A DNA stretch of 64,000 bases. Origin: Cristatella mucedo (taxonomy: Eukaryota; Bryozoa; Phylactolaemata; Cristatellidae). Made by a program: the position numbers and the translations under genes. Each line of letters opens with the position of its first letter. The stretch's first letter is position 1. Positions 31,291 to 43,735 of this stretch are shown in pieces. The notes under the pieces were generated by a model. The model worked only from the letters and a program-made list of their open reading frames with translations. It was not told the origin of the DNA and searched no databases. The stretch is taken from NCBI GenBank assembly GCA_009760855.2, contig WPIO01000246.1, positions 124,001 to 188,000 of the forward strand. The letters are read 5' to 3'.

Positions 31291-34200
31291 TAACTCTCGA
31301 GCCTCAGATTTCTCATGTGCCGCCTTCCGTGCAGCAGTGGCCTCAGCCTATGCCCCCATCCGAGCGTCCGAGCACTCGTCCTGTGCTGCCATCCTGGCAA
31401 CTGCAGCTTTCTCCTACACCACTATCCGGGCAGAGTAGGCCTCCTCCTGTACCACTATCCGGGCAGAGTCGGCTTCCGCCTGGACCAATATCCGGGCAGA
31501 GTCGGCCTCCTGCACCAATATCCAGGCAGAGTCAGCCTCTTCCTGCACCACTATCCGGGCAGTGTCGGTCTCCTCCTGCACCAATATCCGGGCAGAGTCG
31601 GCCTCCTCCTGCACCAATATCCGGGCTGAGTCGGCGTCCTCCTGTACCGAACTCCAGGCAGCATCCAAATCCTTCTTAGACGCTATCATATTATCTTCTT
31701 GAACGGTCGTCGAGGCAACCGCCTGCTTCTTCGTAGCTGAATCAAGCTTCACTAACTCTTCCTTAGATTCCCTGAGCCCCGCCGACTCATCTTTATCTTC
31801 CTCATCCCTGTAAGCCCCGTCCAACTCCGTCAACTTCACTTGCTCAGCTCTGTCGATCACTACCATCTGACCATGCTTATCTCCAGAAAGCGTTTTCAAA
31901 TGCTCATACTCAGCCCAGCCATTAGCAATCGCCTGCTCTTGCTCAGCCACATTGATATCAACCGGTGTCTCCCACTCAATCCCGCCGAGCTTCGTCGAAA
32001 TCTCGTGCCCAGGCCGAGTGAGTACAGGCGACTGCCACTCCAGCGAATGCCCAGCTCCACCGAGTGCTGCTGACTGCTGCTGCCCAGCTCCGGCATTCAC
32101 AGCCAGCTTCTCTGGCGTATACCTGTCTGTTGGCTTCGACTGGTCTCGCTTAGCTTCGTTGATCTCCACGGACTGCCCTAGATTAGCTTCGTCAATTTCA
32201 AACTGTGGCTCCTGCTCATGCCGGCAGAGCCCAGCCGAAATATTTTGCTCACACCCAGCGTAAACATTCGGCTGCTGCCTCTGCATGTGTGCTGAGAGCA
32301 CACTTGAGTGCTCCTGCTGAGCCACGTTGCCAATATCCGCCGGCATCTCCGGCTCAGACGTGCCTAACGCTGCCAAATTTTTTTGAGAGGACCCAGCTGG
32401 TAAAGCTTACCACCCTTGCTCAGACCTGTCGACCACTGCCGACTGAAATTGACCAGGAACTACAGATGCAGTCAGCCGTGCTTGACCGGGCGTTTCGTCA
32501 TCATAACTGCCGACAACGTGAATCTTAGATCCAGCACCAATATTTGTCATTTACCTTTGCTCCTGCTGCTCCTTAATCATCTGGCCGTGTGTGAAGCCAG
32601 CTGCTCCAACAATTACATTGACTTGCAACGGTGGTGTATTTACCGACTCCTCCATGTCAGCTCCGTCTCGAACCTGTGACCTGACTTGCTCAGTACAGTC
32701 GATCACATCAAACTTCTCTAGCTCATATTCGCCACCTGCAGACGACCACTCTTGCCCCACCAGTTCAGTTACCGAGAGTGCCGACGCCGGCTTTCGATCC
32801 ACTCCCGACCGAGCCGACGCCGGCTTTCGATCCGCTCCGGACAGAGATGACGCAGGCTTTCGATCCGCCCACGGCAGCTGCCGCTCCACTCGAGACAGAG
32901 CCGACGGCTGTTGCAGCTCCACCCGAGACAGAGCCGATGGCTGCCACTGCTCAACTTGAGAAAGTGCTGGTGAGTCATCAAGCTCAGCTCCAGCAATCTC
33001 TGAAGATGGCTCCTGCTCAGTGCGAGCAAGTACTGGTGACTGCTCCGGCTTGGTTCCGGCTAGGGTTGGTGATTTCTATTGACTAGCTCGAGCAAGCACC
33101 GATAAGTCATGTTGCTTATTCCTGTGGATTTTTGCCGACTGTGGCTGCATTGCCTCACCAGTTTTCATCGACTTATCTAGCTCTTTCTGGTTCATTTTAA
33201 TCTGAGACATCCGTTCAGGCCCGGTGAGCGACTGCTCTAGCTCAGCTCGGGAAAGCAACAACGACTGCTCCAGCTCGGCTCCTGCAAGATGTGACGGCAT
33301 CTCCTCCTCACCTCCAGCAGGTGCACACAAAGGTTTCTCAGCTCCAATAAACACCTTCGATAGCTCTTGCTCCGTTACATCAAGCGCCGATAAGTCCAGT
33401 TGCTTTTCCTTATCAATTGGCTACGACTGGTCGAGCATTTGATAATTGATCTCGACCGACTGCTTCAGATCAGGCTCATTCATTTCCACTCGTACGCCTG
33501 CTCAGGCCTTTCGAGCAACGTCGAAATCCTACGGTTGGGCCCAGTAGGTATGTCAGCGTGCTGCTGCACAGCTCCTACGAACATAGTTGACTGCTTGTGC
33601 TGAGCGTCTTCAACCTCCGACAAGAGGCCCTGCTTAGCCTCGTCAGTTCCCAGTGACTGATTTGGCCCACCCGTGTCAAAACCCATTGGCCTCTCCGGCT
33701 CATTTCCGAGAACCGCCAGACTATACTGGACAGATCCGCCTAGTATGTCTGACTGCTTTTGCTCCGGCCTGTTGACAGATGCCGACGACGGTTCAATGTG
33801 ATGCAAAGCTGTGGGCTGCGTAGCATGAGAGAGCTTTTCTTCTTCATAACTTCTGAGAGCCGGTATCGAAGAGGCAGGATCTTGATTTGTGTTTCTTCTT
33901 CGAGTGTCTATCTTGTTGTTCGTCCGGGTAAAAGTATCCATGATTTCAGCGGCTTGGAGGATGACCTTGACTCGCCTCGGTGGTGTAGTTGCCGACTTTT
34001 CGAGCTCAGGTCTAGCTGGTTCTGCCGACCGGCCCTGCACAGTCCCTTCGATCACCACCGACGGTTGGAGCTCACCCTCAATAACTGCCAAGGGAAGGTC
34101 GTGCTTATTAACGTCGATCTCAACTAACTGCTCTTGCTCAGTCTCGTCGGCTTCGATTTTCGATTCTTGCTCACACTCGGCGAGACCAATTACAATCCTC

Positions 34201-37200
34201 TGGTCAGCCTCGGGAAGCTGTTGAGGTTGCTGCTTCATAGTTGGAGTTAGTGCCAACGAGCGATCAACCTCAGCTCTACTAATCGCAGAAAATAGGTCCT
34301 GCTCAGCGCCAAAAATTGCTGGCGACTGCTCTGGCTCTGGTTCAGCAAGCGCCTGCAGCTGCTTCAGTGCAGCTGCAGCCAGCTCAGACAGGTTTTCAAG
34401 CTTAGCCCCAACATGTATCGGAAAGTCTTAGAGCGCATGTCTAGAAAGTTTGAGCAACAGCTCCGGTTTAGGTCCACCTGAAACTGAAGAATTATCAGGC
34501 TGAGCTCTACAAAGCTTCGCTGACTGCTCCATAGCACTACCTAGGTCCGCCGATAAATCATGTTCAGGCCCAAAGGACTGCTCCATCTCAGCTTCTGCAA
34601 GCCCAGACGACTGCTCTGGGAGTGCTCGAGCAAGCCCTAACGATTGCTCGAGCAGAGCTGGAGCAAGCGCCGACGACTGTTCTAGTAGAGTTCGAGCAAT
34701 CCCCGACGAATGCTCCAGTTGAGCTTGAGCAATCGCTGACGAACGCTCCAGCTGCGAAGAAGCCTGTGCCGACGACTGAAAGAGCTCAGCTCGGTTGAGC
34801 TGCGACGACTGAAAAAGCTCAGCTCCGGCTAACGATGACGACTGATCCACCACATGCACCGATAAGTACTCTTTATCATCTGTCATTAGCATCTATCGGC
34901 ACCAACATGCGCTGTATAATCTCAGCGACCTCCACCGACTGCTTTAACTCCTCCTCCTGGCTTTTCACTGGTGACGACTCGTTAGGATTACCGAGCAGCA
35001 ACGAAATGATGAGGTCGGCCCCAGAAAGTTCATCTGAAACCAGCTGCACACATTCAGTAAGTGCATTTAACTGTTTCTGCAGTATGTCATCGAAATTGGA
35101 CGACTGGTCTTGCTCAGCCTCTTTGATCTCCACCGACTGTTCTTGACCACTCTTGTTACCATCCACCACCCTCTTACGGTCAGGTGCACTGGGCACCTTC
35201 AAAACTTCCTCAACAGGTCCACCTACTGTAGCAGTTTGTCCCAGGTCAGACCTGTCGACAGCTGCGGACGGAATACACCAATGATGTGACGCTGGAGGCT
35301 GCAGTACCTCACATTGCCTTTCTTCTTTATAACTGCCGAAAGCCTGCATTGTAGATGCCTCACTTTGATCTGCTTCTCTTCTTCAATCGTACATCTCCAC
35401 CATCTGGGCAAACAAAGCGTCGGTAATGCCAGCTGCTCGGAGAATGACATTAACTCGCCATGGTGGTGTAGTTTTCGACTCCTCCGGCTCAGCTCCAGCT
35501 GGCCCTTCCGACTGGTCGTGCACCGTCGCTTCGATCGCCACTGACGTCTTACGCTCAACACAGTTGACTTTCACCAACGGGTATTGCTTATCATTGTCGA
35601 TCTCAACTGACTGCTCTCTCTCAGTGTCGGCGACTTCAGTTTTCACCTCAGGCTCTCCGAATCCCATCGAACTCTTCTGGTCAGCTTCAAAAAGTGCCCG
35701 GCGTTGATTCTGCAAAGCTCGAGCAAGTGTCGACGAGTCGTCCAGTTCAGCTTCTGCAGGCACCACCCACCGTTTCGACTCTACTTCAGCAAGCAGCTGA
35801 AACTCCCCTAGCTCAGCTGCTGCCAGCTCTGGTAAATCTTCCAGCTGAGCTCCACAAAGCTGTGAAAATAGCTGTGGCTTAGCTGCAGCCAGTTCTAGGG
35901 ATTCCTCCGGCTGAGCTCTGGCAAGCTTTGCCGACTGCTCTTCCACATCTGGACACAGCTCTGGTGATAAATCATATTCAAATCCAATCAGCTGTGAGGA
36001 TGGTTTGTGAGCAATTCCAGCTACAGGCGACAAGTGCATGGCCTCAGCTGCACCTAGTGCCCCAGTAAGTGCCGACGATAGCTCCTGTTCAGCTCCAGCT
36101 AACGATGACGACTGATCCAGCACATGTGCCGATAAGTACTCTTTCTTTTCAGTAACGATCGGCATAAATTGGTGTCGTATACCTTCATCGATCACCAAAC
36201 ACAGCTCTGGCTCTGCTTAGTCAGTTTGCTGTTGTGAAGCCTGATTAGGCCAGCCAATGGCCGACAGCTGCTGACGGAATTTCAACGTCATGTAAAGCCG
36301 CATGCTGTCGTATCTGACATTGCATTTCTTCTTCGTTACTGCCTTGAGCATGAGTTGTGGAGGCCTCACTTTGATCTGCTTTTCTTCTTCGATCATACAT
36401 GTTCTTTACCATCGGGGCGAAAAAAGCATCCGGAATGCCAGCTACTCGGAGAATGACATTAACTTGCCATGGTGGTGTAGTTGCCGACTCCTCCGGCTCA
36501 GCCTCAGCCGGCTCTGCCGACTGGTCTAGGACTGTTCCTTCGGTTACAGTTGATATTTCAAGCTTAACCCCGTTTATTGTTACTAACGGGTCTTGCTTTT
36601 CATTGTCGATCTCGACTAACTGCTCCCTCTCAGTGTTGGCAACTTTCATGTCCTGCTCATGCTCTCCGAAACCAATCGACATCTTCAGGTCATCTTCAGC
36701 AAGTGCCTGATGTTGCTGCTGCAGAGCTCGAGCAATTTCCGACGAGCCCTCAAGGTCAGCTCCAGTAAGCTCTGGAAATAGCTCCAGCTCATCTCCGGCC
36801 AGCGATGAATAATTGTCTAGCTGAGGTCTTGCAACCTTCTTTGACTGTTTCTCACCATCTGCACCCAGCTCTGCCGATAAATCATACCCAGTTTCAAATA
36901 GCTCAACCGATGACTCGTGTGCGCCTCCAGGTAGTGGTGATGACTGCTCCGGCTTAGATCCGTCGATGACCGACGAGTTCTCAAGCTGAGTTCCAGGAAA
37001 ACCCGACGACTGTTAACGTTCTGCACCCGGAAAGATAGATGACAACTACTCCTGCTCAGCTCTTGCTGGTAGGGACGATCGTATTTGTTCATCTCCGGTA
37101 TGTCTCGATTATAACTCCTGCTCACCGGATGCTTACGATGGCAAAGCAGTCCTGTGCAGCTCCAGCACGTGGCGACAAGTATTTCTTTTCATTAATATCT

Positions 37201-37750
37201 ATCAGCACCGACTGTTTTTGTATAGCCTCATCAACGTCCACCGACTGCATTGGCTCTTCCTCTTGACTTGTCACTGGTGACACCTGATCAGGCCTGCCGT
37301 GCGCCATCGAAATGTTAAGGTCGGACCCAGCAAGTTTATCCGAAACCTGTTGAGCACTTTCAGTAAGTGTTTTTAACTGTTTGCGCAGACTACTATCGAC
37401 ATCTAATGACAGGTCTTTCTCAGCCTCGTTGATCTCCACCAATTGATTTTGACCACTTTCGTTACCATCCACCAGCCTCTTAAGGTCAGGTGCACTGCAC
37501 ACCGTCCAAAGTTCATCGACGGCTCCACCTACTGTAGCAGCTTGTCCTTGCTCAGACTTGTCGACAGCTGCTGACGGAATTTCAACGTCATGTAAAGCTG
37601 CATGCTGTCGTATCTGACATTGCATTTCTTCTTCGTTTCTGCCTAGAGCATGAGTTGTAGAGGCCTCACTTTGATCTGCGTCTCTTCTTACAGCATACAT
37701 ATCGTCGAACTTCTGGGCAGAAAAAGCATCGGTAATGCCAGCTGCTCGGA
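31290..37750 (-). repeat. 33-bp (11-residue) hendecad repeats in 1.0-1.5-kb higher-order units
   Basis: Units of exactly 11 codons are clear in two places. Near 31450-31640 they read ARILVQEEADS and variants. At 34428-34892 they read ALLEQSSALAP and variants, with a conserved Leu-Glu-Gln-Ser-Ser core. Between them, non-hendecad segments recur. A V-N-V-I-L-R-A-A-G-I segment is found near 32605, 33955, 35435, 36440 and 37740, followed upstream by an E-A-S-T...E-E-E-M-Q-C segment. The spacing of 1005-1480 bp defines five higher-order units. Eleven-residue periodicity fits right-handed or straight coiled coils. Confidence 0.8.
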
Positions 37751-38220
37751 CATTAACTCGCTAAGGTGGTTTGGTTGCCGACTCCTCTGGCTTAGCTCTA
37801 GCTGGCACTGCCGACTGGTCGTGCCCAGTCCCTTGATCAACACCGACGTTTCAAGCATACCCTCGTTAACTGCCTCCGACGGGTCTTGCATGTCACTGTA
37901 GATCTTCGCTAGCTGCTCTTGCTCGCCTACAATGCTGCTTGATAGATTGGCGATGGCGTCTGCGATGACATGCGGGTTGGCCGGTGAGTTCACCGAGTCT
38001 GGGGCACCTAAGTTTTCATGGCCACCTGCATTAAGGAGGCTTGCTTCTGACAACTCTTATGTTTCGGCAACATCAACCGACATCTCAGTGGAAGTGAAGT
38101 CATCGATGCTCTCTGTGTTCTCCGGGTACTCCCACGACAGCATTGTCGGGTAGTAACCGAAGCTACAATCTGAAAGTCTGGTCTTGAGAGACCATGCATC
38201 CAACTGGCGCCTCGGCTGTA

Positions 38221-40486
38221 CTACCGCTGCTTGTTCTTCAACAGAGACTGATGATGACTGCTGGCAAGTTGTAGTAAGTGGTGATGCCGTGTGAATGGTC
38301 GAGCTGGCGTTGCTAGATTCATATGAACTGGGATGCTCTGAGGCATTTCGTTCCCATCTCCTGGTAGCAGTGATGATACATCACCTACTGCACCAACCAC
38401 CGTCAATCCAGTCAGATGTGGGGTTCCACGAACCTTTAGCTGTGGCGAGTGAAGTGCTGCTGTTTCGTGGCTGGTTATTAAATTTGCCAAAGCTTCTGCT
38501 GCCACTGTCGGAGAAGCCTGCTTAAGTGAAGCTGTCGTTGCCGGAATTATAAGAAGTCTTTGTGGAGCTGCCTCATCATGGCTGGCTGTAGTGGGTTGCA
38601 CACAGTCTACTAGAGCCGTCGTTGCTGAAGGCTCAGAAAGAGCAAGCTTTGCTCTGGGCCTGGGCGGTTGTGTGCTCTGTGCAACATTTGTGTGGTTGGT
38701 GAAAGGAGGCTGCAAATAGTCAGGTGCAGCAATCACTGCTGAAGTCTCAGAGAGAGAGCAGGCTTCGTTTGTATCCAGGCTGGTGGCGAGCATGGCCCCA
38801 TCTTTTCGTGGCTTGTGGTAACAGACCGCATGGTGTTAGGTCCAACAATCATTGCTGAAAGCTCAGGCATAACAGGCTGCACTCGAGGCCTTGGCATCGA
38901 TGTGCTTGGAACCACCTCCTGGTGTCTGATCGCAGGAGGCTGCATGCTGTTATCTGCAGCCGCCATTGCTGAAGACTCAGAAAGAGCAGGCTTTGTTCGC
39001 ATCCTTGGTGGTGGTGAGCATAGAACCATCTTTTCGTGGCTTGTGATAGCAGGCTGCATGGTGTTAGGTGCAACAGTCATTGCTGAAAGCTCAGACAGAA
39101 CAGGCTTCACTCGAGGCCTTGGCATCGGTATGCTTTGTGCCACCTCCTCGTAGGAAGCTGCATTCTGTTATCTGCAGCCGTCATTGCTGAAGACTCAGTC
39201 GGAGCAGGCTTCGTTCGTATCCTGGGTGGTGGTGGGCATGGAGCCATCTGGTAATGGCTTTTGCTGGGAAGCTGCAGGCTGTCAGCTGCTGTGGTCAGTG
39301 CCAGAGTCTTATAGACCTCAGGCTTGGCAGGAGCCCTAGATGATGTGCTTGTAGATACCTCATGATGGATGGTGGTAGGAGTTCGATTGCTTTCGATTGG
39401 GTCGGCCAGTGCTGTAATCTGAGAAGGAGCCGTCCCAGCTCGAGGCTTGGGTGGTGGCCTGCTCGGAACCATCTCGAAATGGCTGGTGGTAGGAAGCTGC
39501 ACGTGCTCGGCTACAGTAGCCAGCACTGAAGGCTTCGACAGATCAGGCCTCGCTCGTGGCCTGGTCAATGGTATGCTTGGAGCCACCTTGTCGTGGCTGG
39601 CAGTAGGTGGCTGCACTTTGTCTGCCTCAGCTGTCAGTGCTAAAGGCCCAGACAGAGTAGGCTTTGCTCGTGGCCTGGGTAGTGTGATGCTTACAGCTAC
39701 CTGGTCATGGCTGGTTGTAGGAGGCTGCAAATTGTCAGCTGCCACAGTCATTGCCCGAGGGGCAGGAAGAGCATGTTTTTCTCGTGGCCTGGGCCGTGGT
39801 GTGCTTGCAGCCACTTCGTGTTGGCTCATGGTAGGATTTTGCCAGCTGTCAGCTACAGCCATCAGAGCTGAAGGCTCAGACAGAACAGGCTTCGCTAGAG
39901 GCCTAGATGGCTGTGTGCTTGGAGGTGCCTCGTTACGGCTCGTGGTTGGAGGTTGTAAGCGGTCTGCTGCAGCCATCAATGCCGAAGGCTTAGACAGACC
40001 AGGCTTTACTAGTGTCCTGGATGGTTTTGCGCTTCGAGTTAAGTCGCCATGGCTGGTGATAAGAGGTTTCAAATTGTCGGCAGCTACTGTTAATCTGACC
40101 AGTTTAGGCAGAGTGGCAGGTGCATGTGCATGCTGAAGCCTGCGAAGCACTCCAGCTTTGCAGCTGGTTGTTAAGGGTGGCAAGACATCAGCTAGCAATC
40201 TTGGTCTGGCTAGTTCAGGCATTGCCGGCGTCACTTGAGCGTTAAGTACCGGCAGTGTTCTTGCTTCCACCTCATCAGGGAAATTGCAGATTTGCAGCAA
40301 GACCTCTGGTACAGCCTTTACATGGCGGTGCTTTAGCAGAACTCCAGTTCCTCGAGCTCTGACTGGCCCTGTCTGTGTTGTCATCTTGTTAGTGCTATTA
40401 GTTAAAGGCGACGAGCCGTCAGCTGAGGCCGGCACCCAGGCTTGCTCAGGCTGAGCGATTACTGCTTGAGTCCTGTGCGACTGCAT
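38221..40486 (-). repeat. 114-bp (38-residue) proline-rich tandem repeats
   Basis: Inside the open frame 39107-40486 (459 codons), consecutive 38-residue units share the pattern A-K-P-x-L-S-E-P-S-A-L-T, then A-A-D, then LQPPTTSH, then PRPR. I count exactly 38 residues between equivalent PRPR positions in three successive units. Degraded units continue in other frames at 38733-39143 and 38221-38793. The Pro/Ser/Thr-rich composition suggests an extended, possibly glycosylated region, by inference. Confidence 0.85.
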
Positions 40487-40498
40487 GTTCCGTGCAAT

Positions 40499-41060
40499 CT
40501 AGACCTTGCTGGTGCTAAGAAGTGGCAAGCTCTCGGCTGCTACAGTTAGCATGAACGGTTTACGCAAGGCGGGATTTGCAAGAGCCGTTAACTGAGGCCT
40601 GGGCAGAGCTGCGTCTTTGTGGCTGACTGTTAAGGAAGGCGAGATATTTCCTAGAGCTCTCAGCTTGGCTCGTTCAGGCAGAGCTAAATTTCCTCGAGTT
40701 TTAAGCTGCACTCGGTGCCAGGCGGCCTCCTGATCGCAGGTGGTATGAGATGGCAAGCTGCCATCTGCTGGCGTTTCCGAAGATTCCTTCGACATCGGTT
40801 TTGATGGTATCCGGGCGGTCGGCGGCCGTGGCTTGCAGTCGCCAAGCGAACCAGTCTCACTGTGTTGCATGGCACCGTAATTGGCAAGTGCCAGCTGAAT
40901 GGCCATGTCAAGGCCGTCATCTACTTGGCCAGCACCGATTCGAATTACCAAATGAGTTGGCGAGACTATTTCAATTGAATTTATCAGCGTCCAGCTCCTT
41001 GTCTTAAAAGGATGATTTCCTACGGTGACACGAGCGGTTGTAAAGTCAAAATATCAATAA
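40499..41060 (-). pseudogene. Unique N-terminal exon-like region of the repetitive gene
   Basis: The frame is open from 41060, directly after a TTTACTGTGCAG splice-acceptor-like sequence on the minus strand, down to a TAG at 40499-40501. An ATG occurs nowhere upstream in the exon; internal GTG at 40951 is not a credible eukaryotic start. Residues include TARVTVGNHPFKTRSW and HLVIRIGAGQVDDGLDMAIQLAL, ordinary globular sequence. The TAG is in frame with the following 459-codon repeat frame, so one substitution separates them. Upstream exons would lie above 41070. Confidence 0.4.
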
Positions 41061-41069
41061 CTGCACAGT

Positions 41070-43469
41070 AAACAGGCAAGTGATAATGCTGGCTAGGCTA
41101 CTCTCACAGGAAGAAAGCTATGTGTAACCCCTCAAGCCTTGGGCTGATAAGCTATCATGGCTGTGTGCAGTGCAATCATGTTCAGGTCTGCGATTTTCCG
41201 AACTCGAAAAATGAAGGCACGATTGGGGAATTGCTTAGCTAGGCAACGGCAAGGTAGCTGTTACGACTAGAGTAAGAGCAATTAGCTTCGGGCAATAATG
41301 CACAATGCAAGTTACAAGCTGCACGATGTATGCTGGCCTCTTTCTGTACAGGCTCGTCTAGTTCTAGCGAAGTCTTACAAAGTTCTATCTGCCTACCTGA
41401 CAAAGAGACATGAGGCCTGCTGACGGGCACGCCCATGGTGTGCACTCTGTCAAATCAACGACCCAAATGGCGAACATAGTGGCTGCCTTTGTGACGTGCA
41501 CACTTGCCTACGTCACTGCCTTGGATTTTCCTCATCAATTGTGCCTGTTTGACGTCAGACCGAACAATCGGCCAGACTCTTATGTTCTTCGCGATTGACA
41601 ATAACGATGGAGAAACGATGCAATAAAAATTGACCGTGCTTCTTTGAGGAATGATGAAAGAACGTAAATAAAAGTAAAAGCAAAACAGGCTTGCCCTACA
41701 TGCTCAGCAATTTATCAGGCTAATTAGTGCGGTTGCTCTCGAGTGTGGCCACACGTTTCGTAGTGTTTTGACTTCAGCCCACTTTATGTCGAGTCTTGAT
41801 CTACGTACGTATGTATCTAACTATACATACTTTACTTTAATGCACACAGCCGAGTTCCACTTTTGTCGATATCTCTTAGTCTTCTTCATCTCTCGAAAGT
41901 CGAGTAGCTGCAGAGGCTTAAGCAGCTCAATAACCGATTGTAATAGCATCAGTATCGGAGCACTAATATGGCGTTCGGGAAATGGAATGAGTTCACCCGA
42001 GGTGCATGGGTTTCATTTAATTGATGACACTGCCTCCACTCCCCGATTGCTGTACGAGTGGCCTGGGACACTCAATAAGTAAGCAGCTGGGACGTGCTCT
42101 TGGGGATTGTTATGACAAGTTAGTTGGTCGACTCAGGTGGACGAGAGGGGCGGGGGAGTTGTGATTCACCCGGCTCTGTGTGTAGGTGAAATAACCGGTG
42201 GTGTCGCTCGTTGGCTAGCGTTCGACGTGCTATACGCTACGATTTGTGCCGTTCTTGAAGATGACAAAAGCTGCAGTGCATTGAAGCAGACGATTCGAGC
42301 TCTATAATTCAAGGAGGTCGTAATAGTCACTCGGGAAAGTTTTCTTGTACGTTGGTTGCCAGTCGGTGGTTCGTCAAATTTTTGTGGTGCATGCTGTTCA
42401 GAGATTTTTCAAAGCTTTTCAGAACATAGCTTCTCTCCACTCTTGCTCTTGCCCGGCTCTCAGTGACCAGTCAAGCGAAAGACGGGTTTCTGTAAGCTTT
42501 AGGGATTCGTTCAGAGGATGGAGCACTATCGTGCCACATCGGAGCTGCTCCTATTGAACCTACAAGGAAGTAAAGCCGTGCAGAAACTTCCAATTCAACA
42601 TGTGCACTGCAGTTCCCGCTGCTTGAAATACTACGATCGTGCTTTTGGTGGCTTGCCACTTTTGAATTTGTACCTTTTGAATTTGTTTCGACAAAGGTCG
42701 CTTTGAATCGCAATTTTGCCATGAGCTCACAAATATGGGTTTTACGTTGTTGGCAGAATGGTTCCAAGGCCACAGTGGGCGACGACAAATCTTTGATTAC
42801 GATGTGGATCTCTCCCACATTCATATATGGCCGGGGTGGGGGGTTCATTAATTCATTCAAGCGAGATATAGTTCGCTAGTGCTCGGGCACATGTTCGTCT
42901 GTGGGTTGCATTTCGTCCCTCAGTCTTTGGAAACGGAGAGCTGTGGCCCAAAGAACGAAATTTCATGCAAGCTCTTGCCTGGCTAGTTGCTAACGGCCGT
43001 CTTACTCTTTCCAAGCCCAACGAAGACACTACGCTTGGTACGAGTAAACTGCATCAGACGATTCGAGAGAATGTTTTGACTCTGTATCTTTGTTTTTATT
43101 TTGCCATTTAGTTTGATGGTACTTTGGGCATATAACAGTGAGCATTACAGTAATGCAGATAGTAACGTGACGCGTGCCAAAAAATTATTTTAAGGAATTC
43201 CTGATTACATAAATAATCGTGGATTACTTTTTCCGATACAATGAAACATAACTGAAATCGTTTTATAGAATTTGTGTGAGCCTATTTTTGAATTTGAATT
43301 TGATGTTTAGTGTGATTCCGCGAAGGTAACGTCTTACTCAGATCACTCCGAGGTTGTTGTCGATGGCGAGAGCACGAACATTTGAGTGCCATAAATACCT
43401 GCAATACGTTGAAATGCTTTTACTATAATGAAGGTAAGTAAACTGAGATTGTATTCAGAATAACGAAAA
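41070..43469. other. Unassigned DNA upstream of the repetitive gene
   Basis: About 2.4 kb with no long frames and no recognised repeats. A promoter and first exon of the minus-strand gene may be in the 41.1-42 kb part, but I cannot identify them. Confidence 0.4.
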
Positions 43470-43569
43470 CCACCCAAAATTTGAGCTCGACAGCACCAAT
43501 GTGCTTTATAGATTACCTTGAGGTAAACTGAATCACACTTCGGCTTTGTCTAGCTCAAATTTTGGGTGG
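43470..43569. repeat. 100-bp element with 22-bp terminal inverted repeats
   Basis: CCACCCAAAATTTGAGCT at 43470-43487 is exactly inverted at 43552-43569, and the match extends to 22 bp with one mismatch. The 56-bp middle is non-coding. This is the form of a tiny MITE or a stem-loop; no convincing target duplication is seen. Confidence 0.75.
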
Positions 43570-43735
43570 ATATTGTAAGAAATTATTGGTTTTATAGATA
43601 AATCAAATTTCGTGTCATTGTGCTCCATGACACTTATGCAAATGAGGTATGCCAAGTTGGCATGTAACGAAATCCACGGCAATCTACTCTATTGATTTTC
43701 AAATGCACCATAAATCCGTTTTTTAAAGCTAAAAA

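Larger units (their letters stand above)
31003..41060 (-). pseudogene. Large repetitive host gene or pseudogene: hendecad repeats plus 38-residue Pro-rich repeats
   Basis: A minus-strand coding-like region of about 10 kb. Order from its 5' end: non-repetitive N-terminal region (40499-41060), 38-residue repeats (38221-40486), a transition, then 11-residue repeats in higher-order units (31290-37750), and a non-repetitive C-terminal region (31003-31290) ending in a TAA. Frame 0 is held over 31003-33354 across about six stops (TAG and TAA), and elsewhere the frame changes at least eight times. It therefore looks like a recently broken gene or one with assembly errors in repeats. The repeats are rich in Glu, Gln, Ser, Ala and Leu. 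Function unknown; a long helical structural or secreted protein is an inference. Confidence 0.5.

Noticed and set aside
31241-38525. Plus-strand open frames in the repeat gene
   Set aside because: They mirror the minus-strand repeats. Only the minus frames show conserved 11- and 38-residue periods with unique ends.
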